Below are positions 32,261-40,317 of a stretch of 64,000 nucleotides of DNA, piece by piece (within the stretch, counting starts at the first letter, position 1; each line of letters opens with the position of its first letter). The stretch is taken from NCBI GenBank assembly GCA_964484765.1, contig CAZAGI010000020.1, forward strand, positions 34,207-98,206, in the 5' to 3' direction. The stretch is from DSVQ01 sp964484765. GTDB taxonomy: Bacteria > Planctomycetota > Planctomycetia > Planctomycetales > Planctomycetaceae. The notes under the pieces are model-generated. The model was not told the DNA's origin. It did not search any database and saw nothing but the letters and a program-made list of their open reading frames with translations. A program made the position numbers and the translations under genes.

Positions 32261-34987
32261 ATGACCGGGATCCGGACTACAACGGGATTAGCCAGCGGTT
32301 TAGATATCGGGGCGCTCGTCGACGCGCTCATCAAAGTTGATCGCGCGCCCGCTGCCCGCCTGGAAACGCGCATCACGTCGCTGAAGGCCACTCAGGCCGG
32401 TCTCGGGCAATTGCAGGCCCAACTGCTGGGCATTTCGTCGTCGGTGCTCGCGCTGAATGACCGCAATACCTTCTCCAGCCTTTCGGTGCAGAATTCGGAC
32501 CCCGCGCAACTGGCGGTGAGCACCAAGGCGACTTCGGCGGCTGGATCCTATCAACTGCAAACCGTGCAATTGGCGACTTCGCATCGCGTGCTTTCCAAAG
32601 GCTACAGCACGCCGAGTGCGGCGCTCGGATTGACCGGCAAGATCACGATTCAGCGCGGCGGCAATCTCTCGCGACCCGTGAAGCTGGATTTGCTGAATAG
32701 CGGCCAGGGTGTACGCCGCGGTCAGATTCAGATCACCGACCGGAGCGGCACTTCTGCCACCGTGGACTTGCGGAATGTGGTGAACGCTCAGGATGTCGTC
32801 GACGCGATCAACAACGCTGCCGTCGGCGTCACCGCGTCCGTTCGGGGAGGGCAATTCGTCCTTGAAGATACGACGGGACAACCCGGAAACCTGACGGTGA
32901 CGGAAGTCGGTTCCGGCAAAACCGCTGCGGATTTGGGACTGGCGAGTTCGGTCAACGGCAGCACGTTAACGGGCAACAACGTGCTCCAGGTGACAGATCA
33001 GTTCACCTTCAACCTGTTGAACGATGGCAATGGACTACGGCAAACGACCGGTTCCGATGACGTACGGATCCACCTCGCGTCTGGCGAACAGGTGGATGTG
33101 AATCTCGACGGTGCCGCGACGATCGGTGAATTGTTGTCGAAGTTGAACGCCGCCGGGGACAGTGGCAGCAAATTCACAGCGGCCTTGAGCAATGACCGCA
33201 TTGTGCTGACGGACAACACGACGGGAACCGCAGCGCTGTCGGTGGAGAATCTCAATGGCAGCAATGCCACCGACGTCTTCGGGCTGAATGCGTCGGCTAC
33301 TGGGAACACGCTTTCGGGGAACCGGCTGATTGCGGGCTTGAACTCGGTCTTGCTCAAGAATGTGCGCGGCGGCCAGGGGATCGCGCAACTCGGATCGATT
33401 GACCTGACCGACCGCACGGGCGCGACGGCCGCCGTGGATCTGTCTGCGGCCGAAACACTGGACGATGTGCTGGCCGCGATCAATTCATCGTCGTTGGCAG
33501 TGCGGGCACAGCTTAATACCAGTGGCACGGGGATTGTGATTCAGGACACGTCGGGCAGCACGGCGTCGAATCTTATCATCTCGGATGCAGGAACCGGAAC
33601 TACCGCGGCCGATCTGAGAATCAGCTTCAACGGTGCGGCCAACGAAACCACGACGGCATCGCTTGGATTCCGCCGCGTCAATGAAGCCACAAGCCTCGAT
33701 CAGTACACATTGTCGGGCAATCGCGTTGCGTCGGGCAATTTTAAGATCACCGATTCCGCTGGGAATTCCAGCGTCGTGAGCGTTACCGCGGCGGTGAAAA
33801 CCATCGGTGATGTGATCGATCGGATTAACGCCACCGGGTTGGCCGTCACCGCGAAGCTGAATTCGACCGGCGACGGCCTGGAGTTGGTCGACAACGCCGC
33901 AGGAACGGGAACGTTAGCGGTGACCGAACTGGGTGGACGCACGGCGGGCGATCTCCGTTTGACATCAGCCGTCACAACGGGAACTGATGGCAAGCAGCGG
34001 ATCAATGCTCAGCAGGCAGTTATTGTCGACGTCGAAGCGACCGATTCCCTCGGCGGGATCGGCGCCAAAATCAGCCTGGCGGGCGGCAATGTGCGGGCTA
34101 CGGTTGCCTCGACGGGAGCCGCGCTCAACGGTTATCGCCTGTCGCTCCAATCGAACGGCACCGGCGAAGCGAGTCGTTTCCAGGTGGAAACATCATCGGG
34201 GCTGGACCTCGGGCTGGCGATTGCCGACCTTGGCCGCGACGCCGTGCTGCGCGTGGGAGGGGCCGATTCCGCGGCGACAATCCTGTCTTCATCGGGCAAC
34301 ACTTTTGCCAACGCGGTGGGGGGGCTGGATGTCACTGTGCTGAAAGTGGGCACATCGCCGGCAACGATTGTGGCTGCTCCTGATACGCAGCGGATCCAGA
34401 ACGCCCTGCAGGGGTTCGTGGCGACTTACAACAGCTACGTCGACAAAGCGAACGAACTCACGAAATTCGATCCTAGCACGCAAAAGCGGGCAGCGCTGCA
34501 AGGGTCGACCACGCCGCTGAACATTCAGTTGAAGTTCAACAGCCTCGTCAATCGTCTCGGTGGTTCAGAAACCTCGGCGATTCGCTCACTGGCTGATGTT
34601 GGTGTGCGACTTGGCACCGGGGGTAAGCTGGTGTTCGATTCCAGCAAGCTGACGACGGCGCTGCAGGATCATCCGAATGAGGTCCGCACCCTGTTCACCG
34701 ATACGACCAGCGGTTTTGCGGCATCGTTCAAATCGGCCCTCGATCAACTGAATGACGCCACGACCGGGTCGATGACGCGGGAAGTGTCGGGCGTGCAGAA
34801 AACCATCGATTCGCTGCAGAGTCGGGTCGATCAAATCGACGATCACCTCGTATTAGAGCGGCGGCGACTGGAACAGCGTTTCGCCAAAATGGAAACGATC
34901 ATCAGCGGTTTGCAGTCGCAGCAAGGGACCTTGACCACGCTGACCAGCATCCTTTCCAACTTACGGGCGTCCACCAGTTCGTCATGA
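32261..34987 (+). CDS. fliD: flagellar hook-associated protein 2 (filament cap)
   Basis: Encodes 908 aa. The N-terminus is a typical FliD_N (GLASGLDIGALVDALIKVDRAPAARLETRITSL). The C-terminus is a FliD_C with a coiled-coil end (VDQIDDHLVLERRRLEQRFAKMETIISGLQSQ). Between them are about four flagellin-hook-IN-like units of roughly 110 residues (each with x-I-x-I-T-D-x-x-G then DVVDAINN- or DVLAAINS-like segments). This makes the protein much longer than the usual 450-650 aa. FliD caps the growing filament and guides flagellin assembly. fliS follows after about 107 bases. Confidence 0.94.
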   Translation: MTGIRTTTGLASGLDIGALVDALIKVDRAPAARLETRITSLKATQAGLGQLQAQLLGISSSVLALNDRNTFSSLSVQNSDPAQLAVSTKATSAAGSYQLQTVQLATSHRVLSKGYSTPSAALGLTGKITIQRGGNLSRPVKLDLLNSGQGVRRGQIQITDRSGTSATVDLRNVVNAQDVVDAINNAAVGVTASVRGGQFVLEDTTGQPGNLTVTEVGSGKTAADLGLASSVNGSTLTGNNVLQVTDQFTFNLLNDGNGLRQTTGSDDVRIHLASGEQVDVNLDGAATIGELLSKLNAAGDSGSKFTAALSNDRIVLTDNTTGTAALSVENLNGSNATDVFGLNASATGNTLSGNRLIAGLNSVLLKNVRGGQGIAQLGSIDLTDRTGATAAVDLSAAETLDDVLAAINSSSLAVRAQLNTSGTGIVIQDTSGSTASNLIISDAGTGTTAADLRISFNGAANETTTASLGFRRVNEATSLDQYTLSGNRVASGNFKITDSAGNSSVVSVTAAVKTIGDVIDRINATGLAVTAKLNSTGDGLELVDNAAGTGTLAVTELGGRTAGDLRLTSAVTTGTDGKQRINAQQAVIVDVEATDSLGGIGAKISLAGGNVRATVASTGAALNGYRLSLQSNGTGEASRFQVETSSGLDLGLAIADLGRDAVLRVGGADSAATILSSSGNTFANAVGGLDVTVLKVGTSPATIVAAPDTQRIQNALQGFVATYNSYVDKANELTKFDPSTQKRAALQGSTTPLNIQLKFNSLVNRLGGSETSAIRSLADVGVRLGTGGKLVFDSSKLTTALQDHPNEVRTLFTDTTSGFAASFKSALDQLNDATTGSMTREVSGVQKTIDSLQSRVDQIDDHLVLERRRLEQRFAKMETIISGLQSQQGTLTTLTSILSNLRASTSSS

Positions 34988-35094
34988 GGCATCGAGACAG
35001 GAACTCCACCCGATCATTCCCCCAGAAAAGCCCACATTCATCGTTCGGAGCGCCTGCCTGTTGACGTCGGCTTTTGAAATGAGGAACAGCCACA

Positions 35095-35553
35095 GTGTCT
35101 TTTGCCGCGGAATACTTGGAAACGCAGGTTCTCACGGCGACTCCCCATCGATTGCATTTGATGGTCGTGGATGCCGCGCTGCGAAACACTCGCCGAGGAA
35201 TGGATCTGCTGGACGCCGGGCAGTGGGAAGACATGGACCTGGCGCTGGGCAAAGCGCGGGAATGCATGACGGAACTGATTGGGGGGCTCAACCCAGAGAC
35301 CGCTCCGGATTTAGTCGAGTCGTTTCAAAGCTTGTTCACATTCGTGTACCGCATGTTGACGCTGGGCGATTTGGAACGCGATCCGCAACACCTGCGCGAC
35401 GCGCTGCGAATTCTGCTGCTTCACCGCGATAACTGGGTCGCACTCGGTGAGCGCCTCGTCCAGGAAACCGCGGAGAATCCGCAGGGCGGAGTACCGACGT
35501 TCGCGGAGGAGGCAACGGTGCCGGCTCCGCATGGACGTTCGTGGTTGACGTAG
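35095..35553 (+). CDS. fliS: flagellin export chaperone FliS
   Basis: Encodes 152 aa from a GTG at 35095, with GAGGAA about 9 bases upstream. FliS features are the early YLETQVLTATPHRLHLMVVDAALRNTRRG and the later helical segment with FQSLFTFVYRMLTLGDLERDPQHLRDAL. It binds flagellin in the cytoplasm and keeps it unfolded until export. The extra Pro/Glu-rich tail of about 25 residues is not part of the usual helical bundle. Its position after fliD is the conserved arrangement. Confidence 0.9.
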   Translation: MSFAAEYLETQVLTATPHRLHLMVVDAALRNTRRGMDLLDAGQWEDMDLALGKARECMTELIGGLNPETAPDLVESFQSLFTFVYRMLTLGDLERDPQHLRDALRILLLHRDNWVALGERLVQETAENPQGGVPTFAEEATVPAPHGRSWLT

Positions 35554-35560
35554 GTGCGCA

Positions 35561-35593
35561 CGCGGTGAAACAGCGCGAGGCGCGAAACCGCAA
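35561..35593. repeat. partial TTTCGCGCC repeat, copy 2
   Basis: The stretch from CGCGGTGAAACAGCGCGAGG to CGCGAAACCGCAA contains the GTGAAAC core and one arm of the repeat family seen at 5211 and 43304. It sits between fliS and the convergent HD gene. Confidence 0.5.
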
Positions 35594-35632
35594 CTGGTGA
35601 ACGTGGCCTCACTCTGGCGATTCACCACCCAC

Positions 35633-37075
35633 TCACATATTCGTCTTCGCGTCGACGGCGTCCCCCAGCACGGTATTCAGCGCGTTGTTGACCACCGCGT
35701 CGTGACAATGGTCTTGCGAGTAGACGCGGAAGATGCAGAAACTCATCGGCAGGGCGCGGAACAGGTCGTCGTCGTTGAGTTCCTGCGGTGTGCCAACGGC
35801 GGGGTCAAGCAGAAAATTCTGGCCTCCCGCGGGAAGCCGTCCGCTGGGACGGTGATAGTGGCGGGCGACGTCGATTTTTAGCGGGATGTCTCGCAGCGCC
35901 GCCGGCAAACGGTCGCGCACCCGCTTTAGAACGAGGTCGGGTGCGGAGAAAATCGACGTTCGTTCGGCCATGCCCGAATGGAAATTCAGCGTCTTCTCGG
36001 ACGCCATTTTCCATTGGACCTGTCGCGACAGAATCTGCCGCCAGCGCTGGCCGAGGTCGCGCATCTCCGGCAGCGATGACGCCGCCCAGCGCTGCACATC
36101 CACGAGGAACGACGCCTCCGTGAGGTTGAGGTACGCCTCCAGATGATCGAGCGGATTACCCGGGAACAGATGCTGCATCGTCTCGGCGAAAAGGTCTTCC
36201 AGCGCGAGATCGAGCGCTCGGACGGTGCGATGAAAGTAGATCGTGCGGAACAGATTGGCGCGGGTTTCGATAAAGTTGATCAGCGTGGGCAATCCGCGGG
36301 CGTGGATCGTCAACCCTGCGGGTGAAAAGAACGTGTAATGCAGGATGCGATGCAGATCGAAGGCCCGCGTGTTGTAACCGGTCATGTAAGCGTCGCGGAG
36401 TACAAAATCCATGTTGTCGACGGTGTAGATGCCGCTGAACAGCGACCTCAGTTTTCGCAACCAATCGGGATGCCCGTCTTCATCCTTCGCGCCGCGCTTG
36501 GGACGGCGGATCAGCCACGCAATCTGGCTCGGTTCGAGTTCTTCCAGCGGCTGGAGTTGTCCCCGTGGATTGCGACGAATTCGTCGCAACAGATCGCCGA
36601 GTTCTTTTTCGATGATCACGGCGCCGATGTCTTCGTGTGTGAGTCCGAACTGATCGAGATAATGATCGTCAAAGAAATGCCCGAACGGTCCATGACCGAC
36701 GTCGTGCAGCAGCGCCGCCATGCGGACCAGCGATTCCACATACCCCCGGGAAGGCACATTCGGGCACACATCGGCCAGCGATTCGTACCAGTGTTCCATC
36801 GCCAGGGAGCTGAGATGCATCGCTCCGAGAATGTGCTGAAACCGCATATGCTCGGCGGAGGGAAATACCCACCACGCGGTTTGCAGCTGGTGTATCTGCC
36901 GCATCCGCTGGACCCACGGATGATCGATAATGTCCTGCTCGGCGACTTCCCCCGCGGGTAACCCCGCCTTGGCGATAAACGGGATGTACCCATGAATCGG
37001 GTCGTGGGACAAACTCTCGTGCACAAAGTCGCGAACCATCCGTTGTTCTTTCGAGGGAGAAGTCGATTGCGACAT
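35633..37075 (-). CDS. HD-domain phosphohydrolase, dGTPase/SAMHD1-like
   Basis: Encodes 480 aa. The HD motifs are complete: His in MRFQHILGAMH, then LLHDVGHGPFGHFFDD, and a distant Asp in IYTVDNMDFVLRDAYMTG. The beginning (DPIHGYIPF, WVQRMRQIHQLQTAWWVFPSAEH) is characteristic of the SAMHD1/YdhJ-type group that hydrolyses dNTPs or related nucleotides. The C-terminal half (about 300-480) resembles the accessory domain of that group. The length fits. The precise nucleotide substrate is unknown. Confidence 0.93.
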   Translation of the reverse strand: MSQSTSPSKEQRMVRDFVHESLSHDPIHGYIPFIAKAGLPAGEVAEQDIIDHPWVQRMRQIHQLQTAWWVFPSAEHMRFQHILGAMHLSSLAMEHWYESLADVCPNVPSRGYVESLVRMAALLHDVGHGPFGHFFDDHYLDQFGLTHEDIGAVIIEKELGDLLRRIRRNPRGQLQPLEELEPSQIAWLIRRPKRGAKDEDGHPDWLRKLRSLFSGIYTVDNMDFVLRDAYMTGYNTRAFDLHRILHYTFFSPAGLTIHARGLPTLINFIETRANLFRTIYFHRTVRALDLALEDLFAETMQHLFPGNPLDHLEAYLNLTEASFLVDVQRWAASSLPEMRDLGQRWRQILSRQVQWKMASEKTLNFHSGMAERTSIFSAPDLVLKRVRDRLPAALRDIPLKIDVARHYHRPSGRLPAGGQNFLLDPAVGTPQELNDDDLFRALPMSFCIFRVYSQDHCHDAVVNNALNTVLGDAVDAKTNM

Positions 37076-37103
37076 CTTAACGGTTTGCCCTGGCTCTGTT
37101 GAG

Positions 37104-37184
37104 GTCCGTTGTCCGTTGACCGTTGTCAGTCGTCAGTTGTCAGTGGGGCAATACGATCTCCTCTTCTCCAGCTGACAACGGACT
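37104..37184. repeat. GTCCGTTGTCAGT repeat with inverted partner
   Basis: GTCCGTTGTCCGTTGACCGTTGTCAGT and further GTCAGT units lie at 37104-37146. A partly complementary GCTGACAACGGAC lies at 37171-37184. The element fills most of the gap between the divergent HD and ACT genes. It is the fourth copy of the GTCAGT family in the window. Confidence 0.7.
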
Positions 37185-37263
37185 CCTTCCAACGCCAATT
37201 GACCGGGTACGCGCTTTTCCCTAGAGTGCGGAGGTCAGCGGAGTAGAAATAGACAAAGGCGGA

Positions 37264-37773
37264 ATGATGGAACAACACGGCGATGACGGCGATTTCGCCG
37301 CACCGGAGACTCTGGAAGGACAGAACTGGCCGTGTCTGCGGCAATTCTGCGTCTTTCTCGAAAACCGCGTCGGCCGGTTGAATCAACTGATGCGCCACCT
37401 CGAAACGATGGACGTCCGCGTCATCAGTTTGAGCATGGTCGATTCCGTCGACTTCGCCAACGTCCGGCTCATCTTCAACAACACCGATCGCGCTCGCGAA
37501 AAGCTGGAACTGTCGAACTTCCTGTTCAGCGAAAGCGATGTCGTCGGCGTCGAACTTCCCGATGACGACATGCCCTACACGACGGTCTGCACGGCCCTGA
37601 TGAAGGCCGAGATTAACATCCATCACGTCTCGATGCTGCGTTACCACCGCGGGGGTCGTTCCGCCGTCGCGATCTACGTGGACGATGTGGACCGCGCCGT
37701 AAAGACCATGGAAGACGCAGGCCTGAAAGTCCTCACCGAAGGCGATCTCCTCGGTGACGACGAGTTCTTCTGA
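37264..37773 (+). CDS. tandem ACT-domain protein
   Basis: Encodes 169 aa. Two ACT-like beta-alpha-beta units are visible: CLRQFCVFLENRVGRLNQLMRHLETMDVRVISLSMVDS (about 22-58) and TTVCTALMKAEINIHHVSMLRY with SAVAIYVDDVDRAVKTMEDAGLKVL (about 105-160). ACT domains sense small molecules, often amino acids. No enzyme domain is fused, so it is probably a stand-alone regulatory or binding subunit. The acidic ends (EQHGDDGDF, GDDEFF) are unusual. It ends just before a long inverted repeat. Confidence 0.85.
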   Translation: MMEQHGDDGDFAAPETLEGQNWPCLRQFCVFLENRVGRLNQLMRHLETMDVRVISLSMVDSVDFANVRLIFNNTDRAREKLELSNFLFSESDVVGVELPDDDMPYTTVCTALMKAEINIHHVSMLRYHRGGRSAVAIYVDDVDRAVKTMEDAGLKVLTEGDLLGDDEFF

Positions 37774-37781
37774 GCTTCACC

Positions 37782-37850
37782 AGCCCGGAGCGCAAGCGAC
37801 GGGTGCATTTCATCATCGATTTTCGGAACCCGTCGCTCGCGCTCCGGGCT
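37782..37850. terminator. long inverted repeat between convergent genes
   Basis: A 23-base arm starting AGCCCGGAGCGCAAGCGACG (37782-37804) pairs with 37828-37850 with one mismatch, around a 23-base loop. It lies exactly between the convergent ACT and enolase-superfamily genes, so it is a likely bidirectional terminator. The right arm recurs as a half copy at 14034-14056, which marks it as a dispersed repeat too. Confidence 0.65.
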
Positions 37851-37858
37851 TGTGGCAG

Positions 37859-39040
37859 TCATCCGATGCGAATGGTCTCTTCCTTCACCGTCACGCGCCG
37901 CAGTGCCGCGGGGTCGATCGTGATCCCCAGTCCCGGCACGGTCAGCGCCGGGGCATAGCCGCCCCAGCCGAAGGTGAGGTCTTCCTTCGTCAAGCGCTCG
38001 GCGACGAGGAAGCGGTCGTAACTGCCTTCGAGATAGCGGATGTTTTTCACCGTGGTGGCGAAGTGGCGTCCCGCGGCGGAAAGAATTCCCGTTTCGCCCA
38101 CCTGGCATCCGAGCTGGTAACCCAGTCCCGCCTGATGAGCCAGCGTCGCGAGTTTCAGTGACGGCAAGAACCCGCCGCATTTCGACAGGCGAATATTGAA
38201 CAGATCGCACGTGCCACGTTCGATGGCCCGCCGGGCATCGATCTCGCTGCACAGCGATTCATCCAGCATCATCGGCACACCGAGTTGCGGTCGCAGCGCC
38301 GCGAGTCCGTCCACATCAGCATGCGGCACAGGTTGTTCGATCGCCGTGATCCCGAACGGTTTCAACGGTTCGAGGTGTTCCCGCAGATTCGCACACGTCC
38401 ACGCTTCGTTGGCATCAATGCGGACATCGACAGTCGCACCCAGCCATGCCCGCAAGCGTTTGAGCAAAGCCACGTCGTTGACGCCTGGCACGCCGACTTT
38501 CACTTTCGCCTGATGAAAACCAAACACACGCATCAGCAGTGCACGAGTGATCTGTTTCCACGGTGTCATCGCTGTGAAAGCCCCGCTGTAACGGACTTTG
38601 TCGACTTGCGTGCGGATGGCAGACGTCATTGGCAGCAGCGCCGTGACCGCTGAGAGTGGTTGTTGCGACGCCTGACACAAGGCGTCCAGCACGCTCAGTT
38701 CGATCGCACACCGTGCCGAATTTCCAAAGCAGCCGCGGTCGTCGTTCGGTTGTCGCTGCACATCGAATGACAGCAATCGATCGAGAGTGGAGGGGAGATC
38801 AGGCCATTCGCCGCCGAGTTGTCCCGCCAGGTCGGTGGCGCGGATCACGTCCCACGCCTGGTCGAGATTCTCTCCGGTGACATACGGCCGCGGCAGCCCT
38901 TCCCCCCAGCCTTCGGTGCCATCGGTCAGCCGGCAACGGACGACGAGCGAATCGGTCTCCGTCCGCGAATGCGAGGCGTGCGTGATCTTTTTTTTGAACG
39001 GAATCCGCACGGAGAAGACGGTCAACTCGGCAATGCGCAT
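37859..39040 (-). CDS. enolase-superfamily enzyme (mandelate racemase/muconate-lactonizing type)
   Basis: Encodes 393 aa. The barrel has the family residues: K-x-K at Lys179/Lys181 (AKVKVG), metal ligands Asp209 (RIDANEAW), Glu235 (IEQPV) and Asp260 (LDES), and the opposite lysine Lys287 (RLSKCGG). This two-lysine arrangement is typical of muconate lactonizing enzymes, o-succinylbenzoate synthases and dipeptide epimerases. The specific substrate is not fixed; no men or murein-peptide genes are near. It starts 3 bases after the SGNH hydrolase stop, which implies one transcript. Confidence 0.92.
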   Translation of the reverse strand: MRIAELTVFSVRIPFKKKITHASHSRTETDSLVVRCRLTDGTEGWGEGLPRPYVTGENLDQAWDVIRATDLAGQLGGEWPDLPSTLDRLLSFDVQRQPNDDRGCFGNSARCAIELSVLDALCQASQQPLSAVTALLPMTSAIRTQVDKVRYSGAFTAMTPWKQITRALLMRVFGFHQAKVKVGVPGVNDVALLKRLRAWLGATVDVRIDANEAWTCANLREHLEPLKPFGITAIEQPVPHADVDGLAALRPQLGVPMMLDESLCSEIDARRAIERGTCDLFNIRLSKCGGFLPSLKLATLAHQAGLGYQLGCQVGETGILSAAGRHFATTVKNIRYLEGSYDRFLVAERLTKEDLTFGWGGYAPALTVPGLGITIDPAALRRVTVKEETIRIG

Positions 39041-39043
39041 CAG

Positions 39044-39706
39044 TTACTTCCCGGAATACAGATGCGGTACCACGAGTTTGTTCCACACGGCGTAACCTGC
39101 CGGGGTTAGGTGCAGTCCGTCGGCGAGATACAACTCTGCGCGGGGCATGCCGTCGTCACCCAGCATCGGTTGCCAGATATCGACATAAACATCGCCTCGG
39201 CCTGTTTCAATGTCAGCCCGAATCGCGGCATTCGCCGCCTGGCCCTTGTCGCGAATTTCCCAGCGCTTGATGCTCGGCTTAATCGCGACCCACACGATCT
39301 TCGTGTGCGGCAACTTTTCCCGCACACGATCCACGAAGGCGCGATAGTCCGCATGCACGTCTTCCGGGGTCCGTTTCGCGGCGAGGTCGTTGTCCCCGGC
39401 GTACAACACAATCACGCGCGGTTCGCAGGGGATCACAATTCGGTCGACAAACTGCACCACATCCTTGAGTTGTGAGCCACCGAACCCCCGATTCAGGCAC
39501 ACGTGTTCGGGAAAACTCTCTTTCAACTTCCACATGCGGACGCTGGAACTGCCCACAAACAGATTCTCACCTTTCGCGGGTGGCATTTCGGCGTCCTGCT
39601 TTTCGAACTTGGCGATGTCCGGTTCCCATTTACTAGGCGCGTCTGCCGCGAAGAGGGCACCACAGACGATGGTCCAGCAAAGTGCGATCCACGAGCAACG
39701 AAGCAT
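39044..39706 (-). CDS. secreted SGNH/GDSL-family hydrolase
   Basis: Encodes 220 aa with a signal peptide (MLRCSWIALCWTIVCGALFA). The catalytic blocks are FVGSSSVRMW with the nucleophile at about Ser54, the Gly in NRGFGGSQ, the Asn in YAGDNDL and the Asp196/His199 pair in ADGLHLTPAGY. Such enzymes remove acyl groups from sugars or lipids. The product may feed or relate to the adjacent enolase-superfamily enzyme, but that protein has no signal peptide, so the shared operon does not prove a shared pathway. Confidence 0.9.
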   Translation of the reverse strand: MLRCSWIALCWTIVCGALFAADAPSKWEPDIAKFEKQDAEMPPAKGENLFVGSSSVRMWKLKESFPEHVCLNRGFGGSQLKDVVQFVDRIVIPCEPRVIVLYAGDNDLAAKRTPEDVHADYRAFVDRVREKLPHTKIVWVAIKPSIKRWEIRDKGQAANAAIRADIETGRGDVYVDIWQPMLGDDGMPRAELYLADGLHLTPAGYAVWNKLVVPHLYSGK

Positions 39707-39838
39707 CGCCGATTTCTCCCTCGTTCCAATCCTGAAAGCGATTTCTCAGGGAAAATGATACGATGCCGTCCGCTGAGTCGCGAGTGTTGCCTCGTTGGTT
39801 CAACCGTCGGGCAGCCCTTCTGTTTCCGGAGATCCGGC

Positions 39839-40309
39839 ATGACTCCCCCGCAAACGATCGCAATCGTATTGGCTGTCGGACCGGTGGTGCTCCTTCTGGT
39901 CTTCGGAATCGCGGCACTCTGGTTGCGTTCGACGTCTGCAGCGACGGTCTGTGAAGTCCTCGGGCATGGCGGGTTTGTGCTCGGTGGAATTCTCTTTCTG
40001 TATTTCATCTGCCCGCGTATCAAGAAGATCCTAGAAGACCTCAATACTCCGTTGGATTTGGCAACCAAGTGTCTTGTGATGGTCAGCGATTGCACGGTGA
40101 ATTATTGGTATCTGTTTTTCTTCGTGTGGGTCGCAGGCATGGTCATGGATGCAGTCGCTTTTGCGACGTTTCATCGCGTGCCGGAATCGCGGTATGTGGC
40201 GAGTATTTTTTCGGCCGTCATTACCGCCGCACTGCTGACGACCGTGGTTTTCGCCGGAGCGGCATTGAGTTTTGGTCAGGCTGCGGGCCTGTTGCAGAAC
40301 ATTCAGTAG
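39839..40309 (+). CDS. membrane protein, unknown function
   Basis: Encodes 156 aa from the ATG at 39839; the frame is open farther upstream but that part is antisense to the SGNH gene. Four membrane segments are likely (about 5-28, 40-60, 85-105, 125-148), with a charged ICPRIKKILEDLNTPLD loop between the second and third. I do not recognise a family. It converges on the TolC-like gene with only 8 bases between the stops. Confidence 0.7.
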   Translation: MTPPQTIAIVLAVGPVVLLLVFGIAALWLRSTSAATVCEVLGHGGFVLGGILFLYFICPRIKKILEDLNTPLDLATKCLVMVSDCTVNYWYLFFFVWVAGMVMDAVAFATFHRVPESRYVASIFSAVITAALLTTVVFAGAALSFGQAAGLLQNIQ

Positions 40310-40317
40310 CCATGCCG

